Shown: positions 9,700 to 22,614, numbered from the stretch's first letter. The stretch is 64,000 nucleotides of DNA from Sistotremastrum niveocremeum HHB9708 (GCA_001630475.1 KV419396.1:186001-250000); one strand, 5' to 3'. Made by a program: numbers and translations. Notes: generated by a model from the sequence alone, not told the origin.

Positions 9700-12541
9700 T
9701 TACTTTATGTCTGCTCGCAGCTGCTCGCCTAAGAGTTGATAAGCCACAAGACATTCGGGGTTCTTCAGCGTCGACTGATTGATCTCCGATATGGCAGCCC
9801 CGTTGATGATCTAAGAAAGTACAATTAATTCAATGATGTTAGTCAATGCGACCCCACATACCCGTTTGATAGGAACTTCTACTCGTTTCCCATTCAATGT
9901 ATGCGGAATATCCTGAACTTGGATAATCTAGAACATCTCCCGTTCAGTAGCGTCCCAAATAAGATAAAAAAATTGCAAACCTTTGCGGGTACATGTCTCG
10001 CACTTCGCCTCGCTCGAATCTCAGCTCGGATATGCTGTTCCAGCTCATCGCTCAGAACGAACCCATCCAACAATTTCACAAAAAGAATGACACGTTCGTC
10101 AGTCCCATCCAAGATAGACTGACCAACAGCAATACAATCCGCTATGACTTGATCAGGCTTCGGGGCGGTAGACTCTGAAAATCGCATTTCGATCACTTCA
10201 TATAGCTCTGCCGTGCCAAATCGGACTCCACCAGGATTTCTGCAAGGAAATGAAGGATAAACAAGAGAGATTAGTAAGCGAACTTACAACACGCCGTCGC
10301 TGCGTCCGAGCATAATCACGCCCCCTCCATTCCCCTCTCGTGATTCAGTAATAATAACATGGTCTCCATGATCTGTCAAATTCAAACAAACACGTTCGAT
10401 AAATGCGCAGGTCCTAACGAACGTTGGATATAAAGATGACTCACTCCAAATCCCCTTGAACATGTCGAAATAACTCTTCTGATACCTCTCTTGTGCATTC
10501 TTCACGTCTTTCTCGGCTCCGTAGCCTGGGAGGGGCCAGAATCCGAGCGGTTGACAGGGGAACGGTCTAGTGCAGACGAGTTCGCCTGCAGTACCTCGGG
10601 GAACGGGGTGGCCTGATGGTGAATATGCATCCACTGCCATGCCGAGCATACGGCATTGGATTTCGCCTCTGTAGACGGGGAGAGAAGTGTTCATCCCCGC
10701 GAAGAGAGAGCAGATATCTGTTCCTCCTGATTGACAATCTCATCAGAATTTGTGTGTGGGATGTGGAGAAGAGGATAACCTGTGATTGAACCGAGAAGGA
10801 CATCTGGATGGATATGTTCGTATACGTAGTCAAAGAGTGCGGGTGAAAGGGGAGAACCAGTCGAGTAGATTGCCCTCAGGGAACTTAGACTATGGTGTTC
10901 TCTTGGTTTGTACACTCGCTGCGCAAGAAATATTAAATGGCACCTTCATATACAAGATGATTGGCTAACCGATAGTTGGTCAAGATATTTGGCGCTCGTT
11001 CCAAATTGGTTGATTTTGTACTGGTCGACCCAACGCCACAAGAGGGATGGATCCTTCAGCGGACTTCCATCGTACAGGAACAACGTGCATCCTATTTGCA
11101 GTCCGGCCACGAGGAAGTTATACATCATCCAGCCCCTGTATGAAATGAATTACGGTGCAGTGGCAGCATTGTGTCGTGGAAGCAATCACGTCGTGGTGTA
11201 GTAAAAAAAGACATCGCCAGGCTTGATATCCGCACAGATGACGAGTTCTTTTTTAGACTGTAGCAACATCCCTCCAGCACGGTGGACGATTGGCCTGGGA
11301 ATATCGTGTATTTTAAGAATGGGAAGAGATGGGAATGACATACTTTGGTTTGCCTAAATGAAGTCATGTTGATGGTGTAGCAGTACTCGATCGTGATAGG
11401 AGTTTGACCAACCTGTGGTTCCCGAGCTGAAGAGAATCCATAGTGGCCAATCAAATGAGGCACGGTGCCATCGAATCTCGCCGTCTTCTGTTTGGCCCAA
11501 ACATTGTTGTTTACCAAGAGCACGGAAATCAGTCCAGGAAGTCCAACTTGACTCTAATTTGTGAGAGTTCTCATGACTCTGGATGACGATGACTTTAGCA
11601 GGTGAGAGTGATTTGTCACGCAGGCCCTGGAGAAGCTGAGAAAGCTTTGGGATATGATTGTGTACTTTGCCATTATATCTTTTGCATTGCGTCATTGGAT
11701 ATATTTGGAAGGAATGAAGAGAGGCATACATGACACTTTCTACAGCAAAGATGACTTTAGGTTGGACTTGTTCAAATCTGCGGAGGCAAATCTGAGCTGA
11801 GTGGAGCTGATCGAGCCGTGGAGTACCTTTCTAGAACGCCTTCAGGGCCAAAGTCAGCAGCAGCTCCGACCCAGATTCCGCCTGGAGAGGCTTAGATAGC
11901 GAGAGCAAGTATAGGACATATGAACAGACCAAGAGCAGTGGTAGCCAGTAATGCGACAAGGTTTTCCTAAGGGGTTGGTCAGACGTGGATGACTTGGGGA
12001 TCAGGGCCGTACGATGCAGTTGGACGAGTAGGAAGCGATGCGGTCACCCGGCAGAAGAGGGATGGTTAGGAGAGCAGAGACTACGTCAGCCACTTGGAGG
12101 TACAGGTCACCATACGAGATTGTGCGGGGACTAGCAGGGGCAAGACCGGGTAGGGGCTCGACTGAAGAAGAGATGACAAAGACTGAGCGTCTGGAGTCGG
12201 CAACTATAGACTGGGTAAGGCCTACCAGCCTCTATCAACGCGGTGGTGTCTGTGCGATAACGCAGGATGTTCTCGGCCCAATTGAGCGTTGCACCTGTGA
12301 ACCACGCGGGATTGGACCCGGGAAGAGCAGACGCATCAACGAACCCGTGATTGGGTTTGGTGCCTATGACTGGGTGGGCAAAGTCCCAAACTTGGCTCCA
12401 AAACGACGCAATGTGTGACGAGGACCAGGCGAGGAGGTCGTCGTAGGCAGCGAGGGCGAGGTTGTGCTCGGTGTTGATGGCGACGCGCAAAGCATCGGTC
12501 GGGGTCGGGGACGTCGGTGGAGGGCGCAGCGGGACAGTCAT
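9700..12541 (-). CDS. AACS: Acetoacetyl-CoA synthetase
   Basis: This enzyme of the acyl-adenylate (ANL) superfamily joins acetoacetate to CoA using ATP and feeds cytosolic acetyl units into sterol and fatty-acid synthesis. The N terminus starts [20 protein letters not shown], followed by [19 protein letters not shown] and LNWAENIL, the AACS-specific ACAS_N region. The ATP-binding loop is [10 protein letters not shown] near 11430-11460. Further on are [29 protein letters not shown] and [11 protein letters not shown], and the A8-type hinge [20 protein letters not shown]. The C terminus holds the usual [10 protein letters not shown] motif with the catalytic lysine, and ends [11 protein letters not shown]. 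There are roughly ten introns. The start at 12541 is supported by the N-terminal homology. The size, about 670 codons after splicing, fits the family. The gene shares a 520-base divergent promoter region with a small plus-strand gene. Confidence 0.85.
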
Positions 12542-13061
12542 GGATATATCGCTGGCAGAGTGAGTTAGCAAGCAGAAAGCCGAAGCGTTACGGTCGAGCG
12601 GAGTTTGAATGTTTCTTGGAAGGTGGCCCGATGTGACTCGGCCGCACGATCGGACATGGACGCAGATCCCACGCCGTGCGGGCCAGCAAATGCGCAGAAA
12701 ATAGCAGAAAATATTCGAGACAGGGCGCACAATAGATTAGCATCAGTACGCTAAGCCGATCTAAGTAGGGCCCATTTTATCTTATCTGATCGCTTTTGTG
12801 CGGACAAGGGAATCTCGGACGCGCGAGGCCGAGCCGCCGGCAAAGGACATATAAGTCGAGCCGCGCACGTTTCTTTCTCCCCACTCTCTCTTTTTTATTT
12901 CATCAAGTCCGCTGCGCCTGACGCTCTCTATATCAACCAGGCCTCGCTCTGCCCACTCCCTGCCCCCACCAAGTACGCTCACCCGTAATACCTCGTCGTC
13001 GTCGTCGCCGCTCCCGCGCTCTCTGCTACCCACGACCGGCCCCATCGTCTCGACAACAGCC
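12542..13061. promoter_or_regulatory. Divergent promoter region of AACS and the small gene at 13062
   Basis: These 520 bases lie between two divergent start codons. The right half carries pyrimidine-rich tracts on the plus strand (12870-12900 and around 13080), a common feature of fungal promoters just upstream of the start. I see no coding exon. Individual binding sites cannot be assigned from this sequence alone. Confidence 0.4.
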
Positions 13062-13730
13062 ATGATGCCTTTGTCCATCCCTCCTTCCCCAGTCCTCTCC
13101 AGCTTCCTCGATTCAAACACTCCCGAGGCTAAAGCGCACGCATGCATCAGGTCAGCCCATACCCCCTCTTACCTCGGCTCTTCGGACTAACTCCCCACCT
13201 TTTTCCTGCTACAGTGATAACTTCTATACCTGGGATCGCAGCGAACCCTTTAATGCCTCTTTCAACGAACGTCTCATGGCACTCGCCGCCTCCTACTCTG
13301 CTCTTAATCGCTATCTCCATGGTCAAGACCTCTATCTCTTGCCTCGCAACGTCCAGGAGCTCGAGGCCATCCTGTGCGTCCGCTCTCTCATGCCACCCGC
13401 TCTAACGCGCGATACTGACGTGTCTCTTGCTCTCTCCCACAGCTCCAGCTACTCTACAGACGCCATTCACAACCTGATCTCCCAATCTAGAGTGCCACTA
13501 CAGCCCGGAGGTTATTCAAGGGTAAGCTCATTATTGCCGCATCCGATGCTCGCACGGTGCTGACATGCTTGCCCCAGACCGTCGACATGGCTTCCAAGTC
13601 TGTCCGCGAAGTCCTTTACTCAGGTGATAACGCCGCAAAGCTCCTCGAGCTGCACCAAAATCCCGTCATAGATGCCCCGTCCACCGCTGAGCTCTCGTCC
13701 CAGCCCAGCAACCAGATCGGCACCACATAG
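13062..13730 (+). CDS. Small uncharacterised protein
   Basis: I do not recognise this protein. Four exons can be read, with donors at about 13150, 13375 and 13520 and acceptors at about 13214, 13441 and 13577. They give about 160 residues. The first exon encodes MMPLSIPPSPVLSSFLDSNT and the second SDNFYTWDRSEPFNASFNER. The protein continues LMALAASYSALNRYLHGQDL and ends HQNPVIDAPSTAELSSQPSN plus a few residues. There is no signal peptide, membrane segment or known domain. The reading frame is consistent across three clean GT/AG introns, which is the main reason to believe it. A 3' untranslated region probably follows, before the PPN1 promoter. Confidence 0.5.
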
Positions 13731-14274
13731 ACGCGCCCATCCACAGCTATTTCATCACGATTCGGCAGCAAGGACTGCCACGACTCGATACCAGGAACCA
13801 ACCCCGATCCATTCGCTTTGTTCCCGGACATAGCCGCTGTGTACCTCTTTCCACTATCTTATCCTGCTTTCAGACTGTTTCCATTTCGCAATTGTACCAT
13901 CACCCATTCTCATTCGTTGACGCCCAGTAGTATCTTGTACCAGTATCGTATGTCTACTCTGTTTTCTCCGTTAGGTCGCTGGGAGAGACATAGGTCCCAT
14001 CAGCCCTAGACTCCCTGTCTCTGTAGATATCGTGTCTTTTTATAATTTATTCATTACCCCTTTTGCCTCGTCCGCCAATCATCAACTTTTCCACATCAAC
14101 GTTCCCCGAACAAATATTCATCAACAACTGGACCCGTACTCCCTCTATGATTTCATGAGCAGTAGCTCCTTCTGAGCTTCTTTGAACCCCCACCCCTTTC
14201 CAGCATTATCTCGCCATTGCACAACGATCGGTCTTGAGTGTCGCTTGTGCTCGCACTCCATTGTACAACCCGCG
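13731..14274. other. Intergenic region before PPN1
   Basis: This 540-base stretch is pyrimidine-rich and AT-rich in patches and shows no supportable exon. It should contain the 3' end of the small gene and the promoter of PPN1. Confidence 0.4.
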
Positions 14275-16923
14275 ATGAAGCCGGCCCTCTTTTCTGTCCT
14301 GCTTCTGCATTTGGCAGAGGCAGCTTTCGGCCTTCCAACTCAGGAAACCTTTAGCGTTCCAGTACAGGGTATGCATCCCATGTCGCACGACCAACATATC
14401 CGACCCACCAAACTCACATCCGTCTGCATTTCCAGTGTCCAAAGCCTCCAAGCAAAGACCACTGCGAGGCCGGTTCGTCTTCTTAACCTCCCCAGTCGCC
14501 CCATATATCCTCACCTATCCTGATTTCCCTACCGGACGACAGATTCCTACATATTACAGATCTACACCCAGACCCTCATTATCGTAACAATGGAACTATA
14601 GCCTCTGCATGTCATCGGAAGAAACCAAAGAGTGATCCTGAACGAGGTGGAGTCTATGGGGCACCTCGCAGGTACGTCTCGTCTTAATCCGGAATTGTTC
14701 GGTTTTTCGCTGTGTCGTTCTGATTTGTGGTGGGATGTAGTGATTGCGATTCGTCGCTGGCTCTTATTGATCATGTGATGAATTGGTTGGAGAAAGAGTG
14801 GGTGGATGAGATTGATTTTGTACTCTGTGAGTTCGGTTTTGCCTTCTGTGTCATCTTCCTGACGTCGGTTTGTTCAAAGGGACTGGAGATTCTGCACGGT
14901 TTGAAAAATTTCTGGCAGAAGCCCCACATGCTCACCTCGTGCACCGCAGACATGATAACGACCGCATTGTTCCACGCACACCATCCGAAATTTATGAACT
15001 TAATAGACTACTTGTATCAAAGATGGAGAAGATATTCGGGAAGCGGGGCATCCCCGTCGTTCCTTCACTAGGTGCGCATATATCCTCACCCGGAGCCAGA
15101 GCACTTTGACCGACTCTTTTGAAAAGGCAACAATGATATCTGGCGTGAGTTTTCATTTGAATTGAATGCTTCTGACTCTGAAGTCGAATTTTTAAAGCAC
15201 ATGTGAGTGTGTGACCCTCTGCATCGAGCCCTGCTAACCTCGTGTTTAGAATATTATGTCCGCAGGTCCGTCTGCTCAATTTTATCCTCGAGTCCATCCC
15301 TGACCGAGGTCGCGTTTCACATTTAGGACCAAACGCTATAACCCAAGAATTCTCTTCAATTTGGCGTCCATACATTCCTTTCCCTTCATATCAAGTGTTC
15401 GCGCGCGGCGGCTATTTCTCGAAGGAGATCATACCCGGCCGACTAGCTGCAATCAGTCTCAATACCATGTATTTCTACGACAGCAATAAGGCGGTTGGAG
15501 GGTGCGAATGGGTCAATCGTGACCAGGGTGGCAACCAAGCCGACCCCGGTAATCTAGAGCTTGATTGGCTCGAAGTTCAACTAGATGACTTTAGATCTAG
15601 AGGGATCAAGGTGCCAATCTTTCATTATCGCTTTGCCTATTCTTGACACGATGCTTAAATCCCGATGATTGTTAGGTTTGGATATCCGGCCACGTGCCAC
15701 CGTCGCCAGGCAACTATTTCCCCGAATGCGTGAGTCTGCTCTGCTGTAAATGAACCCGTCTTCTTGGACGGACGGAGTGGGACCCTGGCAACGGAGAAGC
15801 TGGGCTTCGATGGCTCTCCGTGTGTGCAGATCAAAACTGATGGATTTCTTCTATCTCATCGGGCGCTTTTTTTCTGACGTTTTATCCCCTGTTGTATTTG
15901 ACATGATCCTGATCCTTGTGCTTGTGCAGCTCTGGCGTTACACGGCTATAGTGCTCCGGTACCAAGATACTGTGGTGGGACAGGTATTCGGGGTGCGCAT
16001 TCAGAGACTTGATCATGATGATTACTGATAATATGTGATAGCACATGAATGTGGACTTTGTACGTCTCGGGTTCACATGGACTCTGCACCGCATCTCTGA
16101 CCAAGTTGCAGTTCTTCTACTTGGATGCCCATGACCTCAGAGCACCAGTGACGGAAGGCGAGAGCACCGTCGGGATGCTGAAGAAGGACAAGGACAAGAA
16201 ACTCCATCGGGACCTTGTGTCTGATTTTGCCGAACTGCCGAAATTACGCAAGTTGGATATGGACGACTTCTCGATTGTGAATGTTGCTCCCGCGATCGTT
16301 CCCAATCCATACATGCCCGGGATTCGTGTGTGGGGATACAACGTCACAGGGTGGGAAAATCAGACTGCTGTCACGTTGAAGAATCCAGACCGAGAACATC
16401 GACACCGACATCCGGATAAAGAACGATGCAAACGAGCAGAAGACAAGAAGAAATGGTGGTGCAAGATGCCCAAGCGCGAGTGGTACTCTGATGCGGATGC
16501 ACCGTCACGAAAGAATGGACTGTGGTCGCCCTTGGGATACGCGCAGGTACAGTGTCAGGTCTATTTGAAATTGAGTACGCTTGCTGACGACTGCCGGCTA
16601 TTGCTTCTCCTTTTTTTGCACTCTTGCCGCGCTTTGAATTGCAGTTCTGGCTACCAGACCTGCGGGTTGACGGAACGGGACCCCCAGAGTGGGAGTTGGA
16701 GTATGCGACGTACCAAAATGTACATGATCCGAGAGCGCAGGACGGGTGGCGGCCGATACCAGCGCGGATGGTGTCAGAGCTGAAGAACAAGGACATGAAC
16801 AAGGTACTGCCATATGGGATGGAGGACGGGACAATTGGGTCGTGGATGAAGCTTGCACGCCGGATTGGGCAGAAGAAGAGAACACTTCGAGAGGACTTTA
16901 GGAGACTGATGTATATGGAATGA
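14275..16923 (+). CDS. PPN1: Endopolyphosphatase, PPN1 type
   Basis: PPN1 cuts inorganic polyphosphate chains internally, mostly in the fungal vacuole, and is made as a membrane or secretory precursor. The first exon encodes a hydrophobic signal sequence (KPALFSVLLLHLAEAAFG). After splicing, RFLHITDLHPDPHY begins the metallophosphoesterase domain, followed by the metal-binding motifs GDSARHDNDR (split by the intron 14899-14949), GNNDIW near 15130, SGHVPPSPGNYFPEC near 15670-15730, and HMNVDF before FFYLDAHDL near 16040-16135. The substrate-side signature FARGGYFSKEIIPGRLAAIS is also present. The C-terminal part is basic and rich in Arg, Lys and His, and ends with a Trp/Tyr-containing segment (WELEYATYQNVHDPRAQDGW) found in fungal PPN1. 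About a dozen introns are needed. The intron inside GDSARH is in frame with no stop, as described in the findings. Confidence 0.85.
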
Positions 16924-17167
16924 TTACCGGAGTATCTGGAGTATCCGGATCATTGCGGCATCAAAGATGAATTGAGACTCCGCGAGTGAGAAAGCTTTCA
17001 AGCCAAAAGCCTTGTCGCCAACGCAACGTCGAGTACAGATCTGCCTCCCTTTACTTACCGCACCTCATCCGAACGAACCTTATCTCTTTCTCTCCTGCAC
17101 TCCTTTCCTCCAGACTTCGGCTGGTCCGTCATCTACTTATCTTTCTCTAATCCTCTCCTTTGCCACC

Positions 17168-20145
17168 ATGACGGCCGTCAACTCTGCCATACACCCCGCC
17201 TATATGCCCCACTCGCGTTCAGCGTCGGTCTCGTCCAACTCGAGCCATTCGTCGTCCAGACCGCCCTCTGCAGCGAGCGGCGTCCATCCGGGTGATGTTG
17301 GGCTTCCCCACGCTACCGTGCCCTCCATGAGCCACCAGGACGAGATGTACCGTTCATATCCAGTCGGCCACGGTTATCCCATAGATCAGTCGCATACACG
17401 GCACTCTTCAAACGCCTCGCAATCGACCTCGTATTCTGGTACTTCAATGGCTATGGGTGCGTCTATTTTTCGCGCTTTTTTCCAAACTAGCTAAGTCGCG
17501 CGGTGGCACAGGCAAACCTCATCTTCCCCGGAACACCCATATGCGTGCCAGAGCAGCAGCGTCCCCGTACGCGCGAGGCGATAACGACAGCGTCCATTCC
17601 AGCAGCAGCGAAACCGAGGACCTGATCTCGTTCCTCGCTCAGGGCGGCCAAGAATACAACGGCATGTATTCCCACATGCCCGCCCACATTCCTTCCCAGC
17701 ATCCATCGAATGGGCACCAACATTCGCATCTGAGCCCACAGGCCGTTGGACAGTTCGAACGCATGACAATAGGCTCCGATCGGGCATTGGAGCAATTGGC
17801 GGCCAATGTTCGATCTGCAACAACGACCAGTTCGTCTGACCGCGCCAAACAGATCTTTGTTCAAGCTTGGTAAGTCCACCGCCTTGTATTTTTTGTGGCC
17901 TTGCGCCACGCCGATAATTGGCCTCTTATTGATCCTTTCATCAGGCTTAGTGCAAACTATGCTCCTTATCCTGATGGCAATGTTCCCCGCCAGGGCCTCT
18001 ACTTCTCTTACAGGAGAGTGTGCGATCAATACGGCATCCCACACATCAACACCGCCACGCTGGGGAAGGCAATCAGGCTATGTTTTCCCACGATCAAGAC
18101 CAGACGATTGGGTGTTCGAGGAAACAGCAAATATCACTGTATGACGCGCTCATTTGATTAGGTTGTCTTTGGCTGATCGGTGATGTCACTAGACTGCGGA
18201 ATTCGCCCGGCAACGGCTTCAGAAGCTGAATGGCTGCAGGACTATATTCGTCGAACCAACAACCTGAACGGACAGCAACAGAACGCTGCGAATCGCGGGA
18301 CTTCGCAGGAACATCATTCCGCTCAAGAAGATGATGATGGCGAAGACGAGGACTCAGAGGACAACCATCCCAAGCGGAATTCCCTTGCATTGGCCAACGG
18401 TCTGGGTGACCTTAGCAGAAACAAGAGCCCCGAGCTTAGCTATGATATGGACATAAGTGACAAGACGCCGACGACTAATACACTTATGTCCACGGCTCAG
18501 CAAGCAGCGGCCGTCGCGGCAGCAAATCAACGATCTGGATTCGCCTCAATTAGACGTCACGCTCCAGGAGAATCTGGGACTCTTGCTCCTCACTCCTCTT
18601 CCCCATTGCAAAATGGCGCTCCCCAGACATATCTCTCTGCACACACTCCTGTCGATGTCCGACAACTTCCCAACTTCCCTAATGTAGAGGAAGCCGTTGG
18701 TTCGTCTACCTCCCAGCACGGTGCGATCGCACGTGAAGTTTGGGGATGGTTTGAGGAACACTTGAATGCGCTCCTGGAAAGCGTCCGTACCTTCCGATTC
18801 GATCAATATGAAATCCATTTGCGTACCTTTTGGGCAAGCCTCACGGGCGAGCACCGTGAAGTTGTACATGCTCCTGCCATGGCCGGACTGATGGCCAGAG
18901 CCGATGCCATTGTGTATGATGTAGGTGTTCTCAACAACAGGAACGTTGATAAATGCTCATGCATATATGCAGGAAATTCTTGAGACTTTGAGAAGTCAGA
19001 TGCTTTCCCCCATTCCTCCCCCAGCGCTTACCAGCCTCCGCCAACTTGCGGATAAAATGGAAAAGATCCTGCTTGCGGCGTTGGAGGGATATGGCAATAC
19101 CTTTGTAGAACCTAAAGTTGAACTTGGTGCTCGCTTCGGCCATCTGGTCCTTCGCTTCCTTGATATTTTCCAAGTTACCCAAGCCCTTTCAACGGTGCTC
19201 ACCAATCCTAAGCAACTCTCAGACATGCGCCGCTCATGGCTGGCCATTGATTTTGAGTCAGTACGGAACCAATCGGCACTAGTATGCAATTGCCGTCATG
19301 AAGACCTTGTTCAACTCCTCGAAGTTGACTTTGTCGCGCTGTTGGACAACCTGCCCAAATCTAATGAACCCGTCCGAGAAGTTATGGCTTGGGCAGATGA
19401 ATGCTGCGAACGGCTGATGGGTGCGAATCGAAGCGCAGGAGGCGAGGACAAGACGCAGATGAGCTCGAGAAGCGTTCTCATCCGATGGGGATACGTGACG
19501 AGTCAGATCATGCGTGATTTGGTGAGCCTGGATACCTCATCTCGGCTGACTCTCATTCTGATCCTTCTTGGCAGACGATTCGCAGCGATCCCGCGTTTGG
19601 CGCCTTCCAGATCATGAAACTTTTCCTCGAGTAAGTAGACGCTTGTCAATGTTCGCGCTTGTTTCACTGACCTTACGATCTGCAGTGATTGGATCGCCTT
19701 GAATGTTCTCCGTAGCGTCGCGCTTTCCACCAATTCTGTCGCCGCCTCTGTCGAGCCTGTTATGCAACAGCAATATTTCAGCCTGTCACCAATGGCCGGC
19801 CAAGAAAGCTTTTCTAACGGACTTGAGGCCCGATCGAATGCCAACCTTCTACCCGGTGGACCCATCACTCCCATCACGTCCAGCATGATTGCTGCTCTCA
19901 CTGAAGGGTATCCTTCCAACTCTCTCGACCCAGGTTTCGGCTCCTCCTTTGCTGGCATGGGCTTCATGGAACAATCACCTACCCAAGGTGGTGATCAATT
20001 CGCGGGTTTTGATCCTGTGCAGCCGTCGGGCTTCGACGTAGGCAGCTTCACTCATGAACTCAACATTAGCTCGGGTACACCGCCGGAAGAGAGCGCGAGC
20101 CCAGTCAAAGACGGTGGCGAGCCCGTGAAAGATGAAAACGCATGA
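17168..20145 (+). CDS. RFX1: RFX-family transcription factor
   Basis: This is a winged-helix RFX transcription factor. Fungal RFX proteins repress or activate genes for DNA-damage response, cell division and morphology. The N terminus (MTAVNSAIHPAYMPHSRSAS) is low-complexity and Ser/His-rich. The RFX DNA-binding domain spans roughly 17860-18230. It shows WLSANYAPYPDGNVPRQGLY, RVCDQYGIPHINTATLGKAI, and CFPTIKTRRLGVRGNSKYHY followed by CGIRP, which are the hallmark residues. The last two are joined by a clean intron at about 18138-18191. The C-terminal half contains the dimerisation-type region, including LRFLDIFQVTQALSTVLTNP and AFGAFQIMKLFLDDWIALNV, and ends in an acidic tail. Introns lie near 17454-17511, 17871-17944, 18138-18191, 18922-18972, 19521-19574 and 19631-19685. 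The ATG at 17168 follows a pyrimidine-rich leader. Confidence 0.88.
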
Positions 20146-20653
20146 GCGATATCCAGGGGAATGGGGTGATAATAAAACATCTGGTGAACGCGTCTTATAT
20201 TGATTTTGCTTTTATATTGATATTCTTGTCCCGTCTCCAAGACTATAACTTTCTCTTGTGTCCTTTTAGGCCTCCGTCTCTCTCGCTTGTTTGGTCGCTG
20301 TAAAGCCTTAGCTACCCGATTGCTAGCTATTTTTTCTCTTTCTCTCGCCCTTATGCAGAGTTCTGTCGTTACAGTGCATACCGACCATGGATTATCTATT
20401 TGCGTTGAATTACACGTTTTCGCTTTCCACACACACATTCTGGTTGTTGACGTGTCAACACTCAAGCTAAGACTGCCATGGTGATATGCTTAACTCGCTT
20501 GAGCTGTGATACGATTGTATTGTGCGATCCCGACCAGCAAATTAGAAATATCAAAAAGTCGTGGGCATACAATACGAGAAGTAGTGACATAGATAAGCCC
20601 TTCCGCTTAACCTCCTTTTGTAGACACGATATGTACAAGTGCTGTCCCGGGCA
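20146..20653. other. Convergent intergenic region between RFX and BFR1
   Basis: Two genes converge on this 508-base spacer. No exon is visible. It should contain both polyadenylation regions; it is T-rich and includes AATAAA-like stretches such as the one near 20172. Confidence 0.4.
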
Positions 20654-22432
20654 CTACGCCTCCACAGCCTCTGCCTCCGCAGAATTGTCGGTTTCTTTCA
20701 CCGACTCCAGCTCCTGTTCCAGCGCGTCACTGGCCACAGGAACAGATGTCTCGTCGGTCACCTGAGGTGTGGGAGTAGGCTCTGCAGGATTTTCTCCATG
20801 CCCGTTGGGTGGATCTGCCTTGGATGCAGTCTTCGTTTTGGCGCCATTCGAAAGCCGGTTAATATTGGCCTCCGCTTTGGCGATGTTTTCGGCAGTAACG
20901 CGCGCTTGGTTGGCCTCAAACCATGCCTTTTTGATCTTCAGGTTCTCAATCGTCCGTGGAACGTCGTCGGTGGAGGAAGGGGGAGGGATTGAGAGGGACA
21001 TCAACGCGCTGAGAGTGGCCAAAGGAACGTTGAGTTGGGACGAGCTGCCTTTACTAGGTGTCTGCGCTCCCGACGCAGGTTTCGAAGATCCGTTGACCTT
21101 TTTCTTCGACGCGACGAAGTAATTCTCTTCGTCTTGACCCTTCTTCTTCCGAGGGGTCATACCCTCGCCGAAATCATTTTCGACCTGGCGTAATTCCAAT
21201 TTAGGCACACCTGTCAACTCGGCCTTTCCAGACAAAACAGGCGTTGTAACGTCCGTAGCCCCAGACGCCTTTCCACCGAAGTAGTCAATTAAAGTTTGAC
21301 AATCTTCGATTTGCGCCTGGAAAGCGGGAGCTTCAGCCTCTTCTCGAAGACGTTCAGCAACTTCCTTCTTCTTAGCTTCCTCTTCCTCGGCCTTCTGCTG
21401 ACGGAACCGCTCCGCCCGTCGAGCACGATCCTCGTTGACCTTAGCCCAGTACCGATCGTTCGACTCTTTGTACTGTTGAGCTGACTCTCGCTTTCGGGCG
21501 TACAGGGTATCCAGCTGAGACGACAAAGCATTGCGCTCATCGAAGAGTTTATTACGGCTGGCATAGGCTTCGTCGCTCTCAGCCTTGAGACTATCAAGCT
21601 CTTTCTTGATGGCCTCGAATCGATCGGAGACAGCCTTTGACTTGGGATCATCGAGTTGTTTGCGGAGTTCGTCGATGCGGGCGCGGTCTGCCTCGATAGC
21701 TTCCTGGTCTTTCTGGAAGTTCTCGACGGTCCTGCGGGCACGCTTTGCAGCTGAGATCTCCTGTAAAGCACGCTTTTCGTCCACCAGTTTCAGAGACCCT
21801 GAGTCGACCTGAGCTTCCAGTTTCCTAAATAGGATGTGTGAGATGAGGGTATTGTCGGAGGCCCGACAAGCACATACTTGACGTGAGCGTCAACTTCAGC
21901 CACAGACTTGTAAGGGTGTTTAGCTTTGGCGGCGTTCAAGTCTTTGATCTTTGAGAAGTGGATGAGCCAAAGTTTGTGTTGAAGCTAGGTGGACTGACCT
22001 TCTTGGTGACGTCCTCCTGGAGAGCTTTGATCTGATCCAATTGTTTGCCCCGAGAGCCCTTGATATTCGCCTGTTCACCACGAATTCCATCAAGCTCGGC
22101 CCTGAGAGCTTTCCGACGTTCTGCACCGGGACCGTCCCTTGAAGCCAGAGAAATCTTCTCCTTGACAGCGTTCTAACAAGCCAGTTAGCACAAGCCTGGG
22201 AACAAGCACAACTGCAATTCGGACGTACGATTTTGGCCTGCAGTGCGTCAATCTCGCTCTTTATTTGAGCTTGCTCAGCATCATAAACCGCCTTGTCCGG
22301 TCTACCTGACACTGCGGGCTTCGCAGCCTCAGCAACATCAGGTGTTGCTGTACCCGAGGCAGGAGCGGAAGGTTTGGGAGAGTCCTTTGATTTCGGAGTC
22401 TTCTGCTTGGATTTGGAAGCTGCTGTAGCCAT
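20654..22432 (-). CDS. BFR1: BFR1-like RNA-binding coiled-coil protein
   Basis: BFR1 (nuclear segregation protein, brefeldin A resistance) is a cytosolic and ER-associated RNA-binding protein that travels with polysomes and mRNP complexes. The protein starts MATAASKSKQKTPKSKDSPK and is very rich in Lys, Glu and Ala. Its central portion forms long coiled coils, e.g. RARIDELRKQLDDPKSKAV and SQLDTLYARKRESAQQYKES. Typical BFR1 features are the KALRAELDGIRGEQANIKGS segment and the QIEDCQTLIDYF segment. The C-terminal half is less ordered, with Ser/Thr/Pro-rich linkers, and ends in an acidic Glu/Ala tail (EQELESVKETDNSAEAEAVE). Introns lie near 21824-21879, 21944-21999 and 22173-22228. The gene is the first of four on the minus strand; NHP2 follows 182 bases upstream. 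Confidence 0.85.
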
Positions 22433-22614
22433 TGACGATGCTTAACCGGGGTGTAATAGAACGAGAGTGACTAGAGGGTGATAGCTGCCAGTGCGTTGGA
22501 GTTGTGGACGTGGTCGTCGGTTGTTAAAATATAATCGGAGTCTATCCGCTTTAGTATTTCGATCGGAAGCCATTCCGAGCAAGAAAAAATACAATAAATA
22601 TATGCAAAAAGGGA

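Noticed and set aside
12782-13147. Open frame of 121 codons on the minus strand upstream of AACS
   Set aside because: It runs opposite the pyrimidine-rich leader and first exon of the small plus-strand gene and has low-complexity Gly/Glu/Arg composition.
20769-21122. Plus-strand open frames opposite BFR1
   Set aside because: They are shadows of the BFR1 coding exon, which has a clear family match on the other strand.
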